From NCBI RefSeq assembly GCF_004297265.1, contig NZ_SCUT01000060.1, positions 1 through 51,307 on the forward strand: a stretch of DNA of 51,307 nt, in the 5' to 3' direction. This stretch comes from Reyranella sp. Its GTDB lineage: Bacteria; Pseudomonadota; Alphaproteobacteria; Reyranellales; Reyranellaceae. Shown here piece after piece: positions 25,131-34,454 of the stretch; the first letter of the stretch is position 1, and each line of letters opens with the position of its first letter. Position numbers and translations under genes: made by a program. Below the pieces are notes generated by a model that searched no databases, was not told where the DNA came from, and saw only the letters and a program-made list of their open reading frames with translations.

Positions 25131-27017
25131 TTGATTCGCCGGTATTTGCCCGAGATCGACACGCTCCGCGCCGTCGCGGTGATGCTGGTCGTTCTCTTCC
25201 ACGCCTACCCGAGCCTGGTGCCCAACGGCTTCCTGGGCGTGGACATCTTCTTCGTCATCTCTGGATATGTGATCTCGCGCGCCTATCTGTTCCCGATTCT
25301 CGAGCGCCGAGCGAGCCTGGCGGATTTCTACTCCGCGCGCTTCCGCCGCCTGGCACCGGCGCTGTTCCTGACGGTGGGCGCCACGACCGCCGCTTCCTTT
25401 GTCCTCCTGATGCCGCGCGAACTCTCCAACCTCGCGCGTTCGCTGCTCGCCCAGCCGTTCTACGTCCAGAACATCTACTACTGGAACGAAGGCGACTATT
25501 TCGCCTATCCGCTCCAGAAACCGCTGCTGCACACCTGGAGCCTGGCAGTCGAGGAGCAATTCTACCTGCTCTTCGGCGCCATGTTCCTGGTCGCCGGCGG
25601 ACGACGCCGGCTCTTCTGGACATTGCTGATCGGCGCGCCCTGCCTGTCGTTGCTCTTCTACTTTGCCTTCGATGCGACAGGGCTTTCTCCGCGAACCGCC
25701 TTCTATCTGCTGCCGGGACGGCTCTGGCAGCTCGGCCTCGGCATCCTGGCCTTCTGCATCGTGCGGAAGTATCGGGAGGGGCCCGAGCGTTCGCAGCCCC
25801 TCCTCTCGCTCCTCGCCGTCGGCCTGATCTGCATCGTGCCGCTCGTGCCCATGGGGAAGGTAAAGATTGCGCCGACGGCGCAGACCCTGGCGGCCTGCGG
25901 CGCGACCGCCTGGGCGCTCGCGCTCATCGAGCTCAACACCGGCCATCTCGCCCTCCTGCGCCTGCGGGCCGTCCGCTACATCGGCAAGATTTCCTACCCT
26001 CTCTATCTCTGGCACTGGCCTCCCCTGTCGATCGGGTCGATCGTCCTCGATCGCCCGCTGAACGCCTTCGAGGCGACCCTGGCGATGCTCCTCGCCTTCG
26101 TGCTCGCGAGCCTGACCTATCACCTGGTCGAAACACCGATCCGCTCGCGCCGGGTGTTCGCCGACCGGCGCGCCCTCTTCCGCGCCTTCTGCACCGTCTC
26201 GATCGCCACGCTCGCGGTCGCCACGACCATCCTGCTCACCAACGGCGCTACCTTCCGCTATCCGGAGCGGATAGCCGTCCTGTTCACCGCGCATCAGGAT
26301 GGCGTATCGGGCCGGTGCCCGATCATCGATCAGGTCCTCCGCCCGATGGCCAGTCTTTGCCTCGTGAACGCGGTCAAGACCGGGCCGGGTATCCTCGTAC
26401 TCGGAGACTCGCACGCCGACCAGTATCGCGACGTGCTCGCCACCATGGGCGACGCCTACGGCGTGCCGGTCTATTACGCGCGCAAGGGCCGCAACCACAT
26501 CGGCCGGTTCGGCCCGGGCGAATGGAGCAGCCTGGGCGAACTCAGGACGCTACTGGACGAGGCGAAGGCGCGCGGCGTCACGACCATCATCTCGCTGTCG
26601 AGCTGGGGTGCGTACGACCGGATTGCGACATTCGAGCGGAACACGGCCCAGATCCTCGCCGAAGGCTTCCGCATCACCTTCTTCGAGCGCACGCCGATGT
26701 CCAAGACATTCGATCCGTCCTATCGGGCGAAGGTCGCGCTCGAAGACCGTACCGCCTCGACCGCGACCTTCCCCCAGGACGCCTATCGCTTGCGGAACAG
26801 CGACCTCCGGAAATTTTTCGCAGGCCTCGCCCAGCGCTATCCGCAATCCATCGCCATCCTCTCGCCCGAACCCCTGTTGTGCGCGAACGGCGCCTGTGCG
26901 GCCGACACGGATGGACGGCCGAACTATTTCGACGACAATCACGTGACCCAGATTGCCGCAAGACGCATCGCCCCCCTCTTCAAGGAAACGTTCGCCCGTG
27001 TTGCCGCAAATCGTTGA
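25131..27017 (+). CDS. OafA/YrhL-type O-acyltransferase with SGNH domain
   Basis: This 628-residue protein has an N-terminal acyltransferase-3 membrane domain (residues about 1-370, ten or so hydrophobic segments; YLPEIDTLRAVAVMLVVLFH and FLGVDIFFVISGYVISR are hallmark stretches). A C-terminal periplasmic SGNH hydrolase domain has D426-S427-H428 and a late D601/D602-x-x-H604. Such proteins acetylate lipopolysaccharide, peptidoglycan or exopolysaccharide sugars. The start is TTG at 25131 after GGAAAG; no ATG fits. It is probably an envelope-modifying enzyme. Confidence 0.9.
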   Translation: MIRRYLPEIDTLRAVAVMLVVLFHAYPSLVPNGFLGVDIFFVISGYVISRAYLFPILERRASLADFYSARFRRLAPALFLTVGATTAASFVLLMPRELSNLARSLLAQPFYVQNIYYWNEGDYFAYPLQKPLLHTWSLAVEEQFYLLFGAMFLVAGGRRRLFWTLLIGAPCLSLLFYFAFDATGLSPRTAFYLLPGRLWQLGLGILAFCIVRKYREGPERSQPLLSLLAVGLICIVPLVPMGKVKIAPTAQTLAACGATAWALALIELNTGHLALLRLRAVRYIGKISYPLYLWHWPPLSIGSIVLDRPLNAFEATLAMLLAFVLASLTYHLVETPIRSRRVFADRRALFRAFCTVSIATLAVATTILLTNGATFRYPERIAVLFTAHQDGVSGRCPIIDQVLRPMASLCLVNAVKTGPGILVLGDSHADQYRDVLATMGDAYGVPVYYARKGRNHIGRFGPGEWSSLGELRTLLDEAKARGVTTIISLSSWGAYDRIATFERNTAQILAEGFRITFFERTPMSKTFDPSYRAKVALEDRTASTATFPQDAYRLRNSDLRKFFAGLAQRYPQSIAILSPEPLLCANGACAADTDGRPNYFDDNHVTQIAARRIAPLFKETFARVAANR

Positions 27018-27945
27018 GTCCGCGAACTCTCTCATTCTCCACCAGTACGACTTCTCGAACTTCGCCGAGAAGGCCCGCCTGATGATGGGCTTCAAGGGGC
27101 TCACCTGGCGGGCTGTCGAGATTCCCCCCATCGCCCCGAAGCCCAAGCTGACGCCGCTGACCGGCGGCTATCGCCGCACGCCGGTGCTGCAGGACGGCGC
27201 CGATGTCTGGTGCGATACGAAGCTGATCGCCCGTGAGCTGGAGCGGCGCGTGCCACAGCCGACCTTCTATCCTCCGAGCACCTCGGGCGCCGCCGACGCC
27301 ATCGCCTGGTGGGCCGAACAGCAGTTCATGCGGCCGACGGCGCTCTACGTGTCGGGCATCAACGCCGACCACATGCCCGAAGGGCTGCACGCCGATCGCG
27401 CGAAGCTGCACGGCCTGCCGATGCCCTCGATCGAGGCCGTGCGCAAGGCCGCCTTCCGCAACCTCCAGCTCGTACGGCCGCAGGTCCGGTGGATCGCCGA
27501 CATGCTGGCGGACGGTCGGCGTTACCTGCTGGGCGACGTGCCCTGTATCGCCGACTTCGCCACATATCACGTTGTCTGGTTCTTTCGCGGCCGGCACATC
27601 GATTGCCGCGAGGTTCTCAACCCCTATCCGCGCCTCCTCGCCTGGCGCGACCGCATGGCGGAGGTCGGCCACGGGAACCGCATAGACATCGACGCCGACG
27701 AGGCCCTGGCGGAAGCATGCGCCGCGACGCCTGCAACGCCGCGTCCCTCTCAGCCCCAGGAAGGTGATCCCCGCCCCGGCCAACGCGCCCGCGTGCGCGC
27801 CTCCGACAATGCCAAGGACTGGATTGAAGGCGAGGTGCACTTCATCGACGCCGACGAGATCGCGCTCCTGCACGAGAATGACGAAGTAGGCCAGGTCGCG
27901 GTGCACTTCCCGCGGCTGGGCTACGACTGGCGGCCGATGAGTTAA
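26998..27945 (+). CDS. Glutathione S-transferase-like protein with C-terminal extension
   Basis: This 315-residue protein has an N-terminal thioredoxin-fold domain (ILHQYDFSNFAEKARLMMG, then GGYRRTPVLQDGADVWCDT with the conserved Pro) and a helical GST_C domain ending near WRDRMAEVG. A tail of about 80 residues, Pro-rich and then acidic (VRASDNAKDWIEGEVHFID), is not part of a normal GST and may be a small beta domain. Start GTG 26998 overlaps the acyltransferase end by 20 bases, with AAGGAAA upstream. Its stop shares TTAA with the convergent flavoprotein gene. Confidence 0.82.
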   Translation: MLPQIVESANSLILHQYDFSNFAEKARLMMGFKGLTWRAVEIPPIAPKPKLTPLTGGYRRTPVLQDGADVWCDTKLIARELERRVPQPTFYPPSTSGAADAIAWWAEQQFMRPTALYVSGINADHMPEGLHADRAKLHGLPMPSIEAVRKAAFRNLQLVRPQVRWIADMLADGRRYLLGDVPCIADFATYHVVWFFRGRHIDCREVLNPYPRLLAWRDRMAEVGHGNRIDIDADEALAEACAATPATPRPSQPQEGDPRPGQRARVRASDNAKDWIEGEVHFIDADEIALLHENDEVGQVAVHFPRLGYDWRPMS

Positions 27946-29063
27946 GGATCCTTCGTCGAGAATCGCTCGATACGCAGCCCGTCGATCGGTGTGTTGGTCG
28001 ATCCGGTCGCGATCAGTTCCGCCATCACTGCGCCCGTTCCAGGGCCTAGCTGGAAGCCGTGGGTCGAGAAGCCGAACTGGTGGAACACCCCCTCCGAGGT
28101 CGAGCTGCGGCCGACCACGGGAATGCCGTCCGGCATGTAGGCTTCGATACCGGCCCAGGCGCGCACGACGGTGGCCTCGTGCATGGCCGGGAAGAGCTCC
28201 CACACCGTACGCGCGCTGATCGCGAGCTTGTGCCAGTCGAGCACCGTTTCGTTGCTGTCGCGCCAGGGCGTCGCGAGATGGCCGCCGCCGATCACGACGG
28301 TACCGTTACCGAGCTGCTTGAATGAGAGCTTGCGGCCGCGCAGGATGACCACGGGCTGGATGAAGGCCGGCAGGCGGCTGGTCACCATCAGCATCGGCGC
28401 CACGACGGCGAGCGGCACCGGCTCGCCCAGCATTGCGGCGATCCGGTCGGCCCAGGCGCCGGCCGCGTTCACGATCTTCGGCGCTTCAAAAATGCCGGCG
28501 CTCGTCTCGACCTGCCAGGTGGCACCGTTCCTCGACAGTCCGGTAACGGTGACGCCTTCCACCACCTCCGCTCCCTTCTCGACCGCGCGGCGGCGAAAAG
28601 CCTGCGTCGTGCGGAACGGATCGGCGGCGCCGTCGCGGCGCGAGACGACGCCGCCGGGACAGCGGTCGGACACGGCGGGCACGAGGCGCCGCAGCTCGGC
28701 GGCATCGATCAACTCCTCGTGCCCGAATCCGCGAAGGTTGAGATCGTCGACCCGCTCGCGGAACCCCGCCAGTTCGGCCTCGCTCTCAGCCACCAGCACG
28801 GTGCCGTGGCTTTCAAATCCGCAATCGTCACCGACCAGCTCCTCGATGCGCTCCCAGATGTCCATCGACGAGATGGAGAGAGGGATCTCATGCAGGTCAC
28901 GCGCGAGCTGGCGCACGCCGCCCGCATTCACGCCCGAGGCATGACGCCCGGCATAGTCCTTCTCGATCAGGATCGGCTTCAAGCCGCGCAAGGCGAGGTG
29001 CAGCGCGGTCGAGCAGCCGTGGATGCCGCCGCCGATGATCACGACGTCGGCCGTGCGCGTCAT
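27942..29063 (-). CDS. DAO-family FAD oxidoreductase (HcnC/opine-oxidase beta-like)
   Basis: This 373-residue D-amino-acid-oxidase-fold flavoprotein has the Rossmann motif G11-x-G-x-x-G16 in VVIIGGGIHGCSTA and a C-terminal FSTHGFQLGPGTG FAD motif. It is the last gene of a nine-gene operon and starts 1 base after the stop of the FAD/BFD subunit. With that subunit and the 2Fe-2S protein it matches the beta subunit of HcnABC, D-hydroxyproline dehydrogenase and opine oxidases. It would oxidise a secondary amine or amino acid. Confidence 0.88.
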   Translation of the reverse strand: MTRTADVVIIGGGIHGCSTALHLALRGLKPILIEKDYAGRHASGVNAGGVRQLARDLHEIPLSISSMDIWERIEELVGDDCGFESHGTVLVAESEAELAGFRERVDDLNLRGFGHEELIDAAELRRLVPAVSDRCPGGVVSRRDGAADPFRTTQAFRRRAVEKGAEVVEGVTVTGLSRNGATWQVETSAGIFEAPKIVNAAGAWADRIAAMLGEPVPLAVVAPMLMVTSRLPAFIQPVVILRGRKLSFKQLGNGTVVIGGGHLATPWRDSNETVLDWHKLAISARTVWELFPAMHEATVVRAWAGIEAYMPDGIPVVGRSSTSEGVFHQFGFSTHGFQLGPGTGAVMAELIATGSTNTPIDGLRIERFSTKDP

Positions 29064-29064
29064 G

Positions 29065-30474
29065 CTAGCGCTCCACCGCCTTGCGCTCGGCCTCGCTGAT
29101 CGGGAGCGAGGCGAGTTCGGCCAGGGTGATCGGCTTCACCGGCGGGCGCAGGCGGTAGTAGCCAACCTCGTCCGGACTGGTCTTGCGCTCGGCGGCGATC
29201 AGCTCGGTGACGGTGAGGCCGCAGAGTCTTCCCTGGCAGGGACCCATGCCGCAGCGCAGGAAGGCCTTCATCTGGTTCGGGCCTTCGCAGCCCATCTTCG
29301 CCGTGTCGCGCACCTGCTTCGCGGTGACCTCCTCGCAACGGCACGCAATCGTGTCGCCCTCGGGCATGCGGAACGAGTCGGCCGGCCGGTTCAGCCAGTC
29401 GAGAAACGCCCGCCCCATCTCCTCGCGCTGCAGCCTCTGGCGAATGGCCTGCGTGTCGGGCACGACTGCATCGGGCTTCAGCGCGCGGACCGCGGCGATC
29501 GCGGCAATCCTCCCGCGTTCGGCCGCCGCGGTGCCACCCGCGATGCCTGCTCCGTCGCCGGCCACCGCAATGCCAGGTACCGAGCTGCCGAAATCGGCGT
29601 CGAGCACCGGCACGAAGCAGAGCTGGCGGTCGTTCCAGACATGCGCCACACCCGCCGCGTTGGCGAGATTGACGTTGGGCACGACGCCCTGATGCAGCAG
29701 CAACAGATCGACGGGCAGCCGACGCGTGCCGCCGGCCCCGGAGAAGACGACCTCGCGAACCCGGTCGTTGCCCACCGCCTCCATCGTATCGACGCGATGC
29801 ACCGGCACTTTGGCCCGAACCTCGCGCAACAGCGCCAGCCCCTTGGCGAAGTAAGGCGATAGGGCGAAATCGGGCAGGTGGAACATCGCCTGCAGCCAGT
29901 TGCGCCGCGGCGTGGTGTCGAGGATCGCATCGATCGTGCCGCCCGCCCGCAGCGTCTGGGCCGCCAGCAGCCAGAGCAGCGGCCCGCTGCCCGCCATGAC
30001 GGTGCGGCCGTCCACGACGAGGCCCTGCGCCTTCAGCGCGGTCTGGGCCGCGCCTGCGGTCATGACACCCGGCAGGGTCCAGCCCGGAATCGGGAACGGC
30101 CGCTCCTGCGAGCCGGTGGCGATGATGACCCGGTCGGCTTCGATCATGCGTGCTTTGCCGCCGACCGATACGCCCACGAGGCGCTGCCGGTCGAGACTCC
30201 ACACCGTGGCCCCGTTGACGATCAGTGCGCCACTGGCCTTGGCTTCGTCCGCCAGGGCGGCGCCGTCCCAGTAGTCCTGGCCCAGGACCGCACGGTCGGC
30301 GACGGGCGTGGAGGTGATGGCGCGATAGATCTGGCCACCGACACCTGGATTCTCGTCGAACAACACCGTCGACACGCCCGCCCGCGCGGCCAGCGCCGCA
30401 GCCGCGAGCCCGGCCGGCCCGCCACCGATGATGACGAGTTCGTATGAAGAGGCGAGATCCGCCGCCGCAATCAT
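29065..30474 (-). CDS. FAD/NAD(P)-binding oxidoreductase with BFD 2Fe-2S domain (HcnB/OoxA-like alpha subunit)
   Basis: This 469-residue subunit has an FAD Rossmann motif in VIIGGGPAGLAAAALA, a second dinucleotide fold around VMAGSGPLLWLLAA, and a C-terminal BFD-type cluster domain with C378, C380, C408 and C413. The same architecture occurs in HcnB and in the A subunits of octopine and nopaline oxidases. The ATG at 30474 overlaps the 2Fe-2S gene stop (ATGA); the frame upstream to 30645 belongs to that gene's region. It passes electrons between the flavin subunit and the cluster protein. Confidence 0.9.
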   Translation of the reverse strand: MIAAADLASSYELVIIGGGPAGLAAAALAARAGVSTVLFDENPGVGGQIYRAITSTPVADRAVLGQDYWDGAALADEAKASGALIVNGATVWSLDRQRLVGVSVGGKARMIEADRVIIATGSQERPFPIPGWTLPGVMTAGAAQTALKAQGLVVDGRTVMAGSGPLLWLLAAQTLRAGGTIDAILDTTPRRNWLQAMFHLPDFALSPYFAKGLALLREVRAKVPVHRVDTMEAVGNDRVREVVFSGAGGTRRLPVDLLLLHQGVVPNVNLANAAGVAHVWNDRQLCFVPVLDADFGSSVPGIAVAGDGAGIAGGTAAAERGRIAAIAAVRALKPDAVVPDTQAIRQRLQREEMGRAFLDWLNRPADSFRMPEGDTIACRCEEVTAKQVRDTAKMGCEGPNQMKAFLRCGMGPCQGRLCGLTVTELIAAERKTSPDEVGYYRLRPPVKPITLAELASLPISEAERKAVER

Positions 30475-30764
30475 CGTCCGGCCTCCCGGCGGCCGAGCTG
30501 GGTCTCGACCTTCATGCCCTCGCGCACCGGGATCAGGCAGCCCTGGCGGCTGCCGACGCCGTCGACGGTCACGAGGCAGTCGAAGCACACGCCCATCAGG
30601 CAGTAGGGTGCGCGCGGCGCGCCCGTCACAGGCGTGGTGCGGCAATGATCGATGCCGGCGGCCAGCAGCGCCGCCGCGACGGTGTCCCCCACACGGGCGG
30701 TCACCTTCCGGCCGTCGACGGTGATCGCGATGGCGGGGCCCTTCTCAGCCAGCCGCTTGAACAT
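30471..30764 (-). CDS. Small 2Fe-2S protein (HcnA-like gamma subunit)
   Basis: This 97-residue plant-type ferredoxin-fold protein has cluster ligands C55-x4-C60-x2-C63 and C76 in PYCLMGVCFDC and RQGC. An extra C41 is present. It is the usual small partner of HcnB-like dehydrogenases. GGAGG lies 4 bases before the ATG at 30764. It overlaps the previous DAO gene by 20 bases and the next gene by 4, so the subunits are made in fixed order. Confidence 0.88.
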   Translation of the reverse strand: MFKRLAEKGPAIAITVDGRKVTARVGDTVAAALLAAGIDHCRTTPVTGAPRAPYCLMGVCFDCLVTVDGVGSRQGCLIPVREGMKVETQLGRREAGR

Positions 30765-31884
30765 GGAACCTCCGGGCACTGAAAGGAGCGACGAGCGGGG
30801 CGTCGAGCGCGCCCCGCGCGATCATCGGCGCGATGGTGAGCGCGTGGTTGGCAGCCAAAGTCACGCCGGAATGGCAGCACACGGTAAAGGCGCCGGGATG
30901 GGTCTTCGACTCGTCGTAGATCGGGAAGCCGTCCCGGGTCATGACGCGGATGGCGCTCCAGGTGCGCACCACGTTCACGTTGGCGAGCAAGGGGAACTGG
31001 CGCACGGCGCGCTCGGCCTCGGTGGCGCTGACGCCGATCGTCAGGCCGCTCGGATCGACGCTCTCTTCCTTGGAATCGCCGATCATCACCGTACCCTCGT
31101 CGGTCTGGCGCAGAGTGACGACAGGATGGTTGAGAAAGGGCCGCAGCCGTTCGGTGACGACGATCTGCCCGCGCTCCGGCTTCATCGGGCAGTCGAGGCC
31201 GACCATCGGCGCGAGGCGCATGTTGGCGTTTCCCGCCGCCAGCGCCACCTTGGCGGCGCGCACCTCGCCCTGCGTCGTCGTGAGCCGGAACTCGCCGCCC
31301 TCTTTGGTGATGGACTCGACGCGATGGCTCGGCAGGTAGGTCACGCCTCGCGCATTGAGTGCGGTGTGCAGGGTGCGGAACAGGCGCAGCGAGTTCACAT
31401 GGCCGTCCAGTTCGCAGAAGCTGCCGCCCACGACCTCCGGCCCGATGTCGGGCAGCATCACCTTCACCTGATCGCGGGTCAGGATCTCTGTCTTGTAGTC
31501 GACAATGCCAGGCTGGGCGTGCAGGCGCTTCAGCACATTGGCGCGGGCTTCCAGCTCCTTTTCCGACAGGCAGAGATGGAAGCCGCCCGGCCGCTGGAAC
31601 GAGACGTCGAGGCCGGTCTCCTGCTTCAGCAGATCCGAGAAGCCTTGCCAGGCATTGGACGAGCGGATCGTCCAGCCGGCGTAGGGAGCGAGGCCGAGCC
31701 CCTTGCTCTGCACCCAGACCAGCGCGAAGTTGCCACGGCTCGCCCGCACCGCGCGGTCGCCCTCGTCGAGCACGACGACCCGGCAGCCCTCGCGCGACAG
31801 GCCCCAGGCCGTGGCGATGCCGACCAGCCCGCCGCCCACCACCGCGACGTCGAATTCATCACCGGCCCTTGCTTCACCGGCCAT
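30745..31884 (-). CDS. Second DAO-family FAD oxidoreductase
   Basis: This 379-residue DAO-fold flavoprotein has GGGLVGIATAWGLSREG at the N-terminus and VDPSGLTIGV and CCHSGVTLAANHA later. It differs clearly from the other DAO protein of the operon (27942-29063), so it is not a recent duplicate. It lies between the permease genes and the 2Fe-2S gene, overlapping both. It could form the beta subunit with the small subunits, or act on a different intermediate of the same substrate. Confidence 0.87.
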   Translation of the reverse strand: MAGEARAGDEFDVAVVGGGLVGIATAWGLSREGCRVVVLDEGDRAVRASRGNFALVWVQSKGLGLAPYAGWTIRSSNAWQGFSDLLKQETGLDVSFQRPGGFHLCLSEKELEARANVLKRLHAQPGIVDYKTEILTRDQVKVMLPDIGPEVVGGSFCELDGHVNSLRLFRTLHTALNARGVTYLPSHRVESITKEGGEFRLTTTQGEVRAAKVALAAGNANMRLAPMVGLDCPMKPERGQIVVTERLRPFLNHPVVTLRQTDEGTVMIGDSKEESVDPSGLTIGVSATEAERAVRQFPLLANVNVVRTWSAIRVMTRDGFPIYDESKTHPGAFTVCCHSGVTLAANHALTIAPMIARGALDAPLVAPFSARRFHVQAAG

Positions 31885-32683
31885 GACCGGCGCTCCTTCC
31901 GATCAGCAGGCGTTCCAATCCGAAAGCGCGATCGAGCACCAGCAGTGCCAGGACGGTGATGGCGATCACACAGGCCGACACCGAGGTCACCAGCGGATCG
32001 ATATTGTCCTGGATGTAGAGGAACATGCGGACCGGCAGCGTCTCCGTGCCCGGCGCCGCGATGAACACCGTCATCGTCACCTCGTCGAACGAATTGATGA
32101 AAGCCAGCGCCCAGCCGCTCACCAGCCCGGGCAACACCAGCGGCAGGGTGATGCGCCGAAGGACGACGCTCTCGCTGGCGCCGAGCGACACGGCGGCATG
32201 CTCGATCGAACGGTCGAGCCCGACCGCCGAGGCGAGCGTCAGCCGCAGCGCGAAGGGCAGCACGACCACGATGTGCGAGAGCACGAGTCCGGCGAAGGTG
32301 CCACCCAGGCCGATCTGGGTGAAGAAGCGCAGGAAAGCGATGCCCAGCACGAGATGCGGGATCATCAAAGGCGACATGAAGAGCGCCGTCAGCGCCTCGC
32401 GCCCGCGGAAGCGATAGCGCGCGATGGCCAGCGCCGCGGGCACCGAGATGCCGACGGCGATCGCGGAGGAGATCGCGCCCAGCCACAGGCTGCGCCAGAA
32501 GGCCGAGATGAATTCCGGATACTGCGCGATGGCGTAGAACCAGCGCAACGACCAGCGGTCTGTGGGGAACGAAAGGTAGCCCTCGGGCGTGAAGGCGACG
32601 AAACAGACGACCAGGATGGGCGCCAGCATGAAGGTGACGAACAGCGCGTGGTAGGCGAGCGCGATGGGCCCGTTGCGACTCAT
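31874..32683 (-). CDS. ABC importer permease, PotC type
   Basis: This 269-residue inner-membrane permease has about six hydrophobic segments and the EAA loop EHAAVSLGASESVVLRRITL. The start YHALFVTFMLAPILVVCFVA is typical of spermidine/putrescine-family PotC. The ATG at 32683 overlaps the stop of PotB-like permease by 4 bases (ATGA). Family members carry polyamines, phosphonates, iron or opines. Confidence 0.9.
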   Translation of the reverse strand: MSRNGPIALAYHALFVTFMLAPILVVCFVAFTPEGYLSFPTDRWSLRWFYAIAQYPEFISAFWRSLWLGAISSAIAVGISVPAALAIARYRFRGREALTALFMSPLMIPHLVLGIAFLRFFTQIGLGGTFAGLVLSHIVVVLPFALRLTLASAVGLDRSIEHAAVSLGASESVVLRRITLPLVLPGLVSGWALAFINSFDEVTMTVFIAAPGTETLPVRMFLYIQDNIDPLVTSVSACVIAITVLALLVLDRAFGLERLLIGRSAGHGR

Positions 32684-33531
32684 GCGAAGACCTGCGCATA
32701 GCGTCGTTCGACCAGCCTGTTGGCACCCCAGACGATGGCGACCAGTGCCAGCAGCAGCAGCACCGCAACGGCGGCGCCCAGCGGCCAGTTGAGCGTGTTC
32801 AGGAACTCGTCGTAGGCAAGCGTCGAGGCGACCTTGAGCCGCCGGCCGCCGATGATGGCAGGGGTGGCGAAAGCGCTGGCTGCCAGCGCGAATACGATCA
32901 CCGCGCCGGACAGGATACCCGGCATCACCTGCGGCAGCACGATGCGGCGAAGCACGGTGAAGGGCCCTGCGCCCAGTGCCACCGCCGCATTCTCGACCTG
33001 CGGGTCGAGCCGCTGCAGCGACGCCCACACCGCCAGCACCATGTAGGGCATCAGCACATGCGCCAGCGCGATCACCACGCCGGTCTCCGTGAACATGAAA
33101 GGCAGCGGCGCCGAGATCAGTCCCAGCCCCATCAGTGCCTTGTTGACCAGTCCCGAGTTGCCGCCGAACAGCAGCGCCCAGCCCAGGGTGCGCGCGACCA
33201 CCGAGATCAGCAGCGGGCCGAGGATCACCAGCAGGAAGATTCCCCGCCACGGGCTGCGCATGCGGTTAAGGATGTAGGCTTCGGGCGCGCCGAAGACCGC
33301 CGCCAGCAGGGTCACGAAGAAGGCGATGCGGAAGGTGCGGGCGAACATCTCGTGGAAGTACGAATCGCCCAGCACTTCCTGCCAGTTCTTCAGGATGAAG
33401 ACGGGCTCGATGCCCTTGTACTGGCCCCAGTCGTGGAACGAGAGCAGCACCGTCATGGCGAGCGGCACGATCACCACGCCGGCGAACAGGACCAGGGCCG
33501 GCACGCAGAGGAGATAGGGCGCCGACCTCAC
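32680..33531 (-). CDS. ABC importer permease, PotB type
   Basis: This 283-residue membrane permease has six hydrophobic segments and the EAA loop ENAAVALGAGPFTVLRRIVL. The GTG start overlaps the ATPase stop by 4 bases (GTGA). Together with the PotC-like protein it forms the membrane channel for the PotD-like binding protein encoded at 35099-36136. Confidence 0.9.
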   Translation of the reverse strand: MRSAPYLLCVPALVLFAGVVIVPLAMTVLLSFHDWGQYKGIEPVFILKNWQEVLGDSYFHEMFARTFRIAFFVTLLAAVFGAPEAYILNRMRSPWRGIFLLVILGPLLISVVARTLGWALLFGGNSGLVNKALMGLGLISAPLPFMFTETGVVIALAHVLMPYMVLAVWASLQRLDPQVENAAVALGAGPFTVLRRIVLPQVMPGILSGAVIVFALAASAFATPAIIGGRRLKVASTLAYDEFLNTLNWPLGAAVAVLLLLALVAIVWGANRLVERRYAQVFA

Positions 33532-34454
33532 GCGCGGCCTTCCCAGGCGAGGTGCACGGCATCGCCCTCACCCGGCATCGCCTCGCCGCTGTTCTGGCGG
33601 ATCACCGTGACGAGGCCGGACGCGGTATCGACCTGGTAGAGCCAGTGATTTCCCTGGAAGATGCGGGTGCGCACCGTGCCGGCGAGGCCGAAGGCAGCAA
33701 AGGAGATGCGCTCGGGCCGCACGCTATTGCCATCCACCAGGTTGGTCTTGCCGAGGAAGTTGGCGACGAAGGGCGTGGCCGGCCGTTCGTAGGCCTCGTG
33801 CGGCGGGCCGATCTGCTCGGCCCTGCCCTGGTTCATGACCACGATGCGGTCCGACAGCGCCATCGCCTCAGCCTGGTCGTGCGTCACCAGGATGGTCGTG
33901 GTGCCGACCGTGCGCTGGATCTGGCGCAGCTCGATCTGCATGCCCTCGCGCAGCTTGGCGTCGAGGTTGGACAGCGGCTCGTCGAGCAGCAGGATCTGCG
34001 GGCGGATCACCAGCGCCCGCGCCAGCGCCACACGCTGCTGCTGGCCGCCCGACATCTGGCGCGGAAACCGTGATGCGAAGGCGCCAAGGCCGACCAGATC
34101 CAACGTCTCCCCGACCCGCGTCCTGCGCTCGGCGGCCGCGACACCCTGCATCTCCAGCCCGAAGCCGACATTCTCCGCCACAGTCATGTGGGGGAACAGC
34201 GCATAGCTCTGGAAGACGATGCCGAGGCCGCGCCTGGCGGGCCTGATCGCCAGCAGATCCTTGCCGGCCAGACGGATGGCGCCGGAGGTCGGCTCGACGA
34301 AACCCGCGATCATCTGCAGGGTCGTGGTCTTGCCACAGCCCGACGGGCCCAGCAGTGCCACGAACTCGCCCTTCTCGACGCCGAGCGTCAGCCCATCGAC
34401 GGCGTTGTGCGCACCGAACGACTTGGTGAGCCTCTCGAGTTCGAGGAACGCCAT
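33528..34454 (-). CDS. ABC importer ATPase, PotA type with TOBE domain
   Basis: This 308-residue ATPase has Walker A GPSGCGKTTTLQ, Q-loop FQSYALFPH, signature MSGGQQQRVALARAL, Walker B ILLLDEPLSNLDAKLR and H-loop VTHDQ. A shortened C-terminal TOBE region follows. It starts directly after the phosphatase stop (TAG-ATG). PotA proteins are usually about 350 residues, so the regulatory tail is abbreviated. Confidence 0.93.
   Translation of the reverse strand: MAFLELERLTKSFGAHNAVDGLTLGVEKGEFVALLGPSGCGKTTTLQMIAGFVEPTSGAIRLAGKDLLAIRPARRGLGIVFQSYALFPHMTVAENVGFGLEMQGVAAAERRTRVGETLDLVGLGAFASRFPRQMSGGQQQRVALARALVIRPQILLLDEPLSNLDAKLREGMQIELRQIQRTVGTTTILVTHDQAEAMALSDRIVVMNQGRAEQIGPPHEAYERPATPFVANFLGKTNLVDGNSVRPERISFAAFGLAGTVRTRIFQGNHWLYQVDTASGLVTVIRQNSGEAMPGEGDAVHLAWEGRA

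Noticed and set aside
27359..30202. Other frames in the DAO and FAD/BFD region
   Set aside because: They are antisense or shifted copies of genes with clear Rossmann and cluster motifs.
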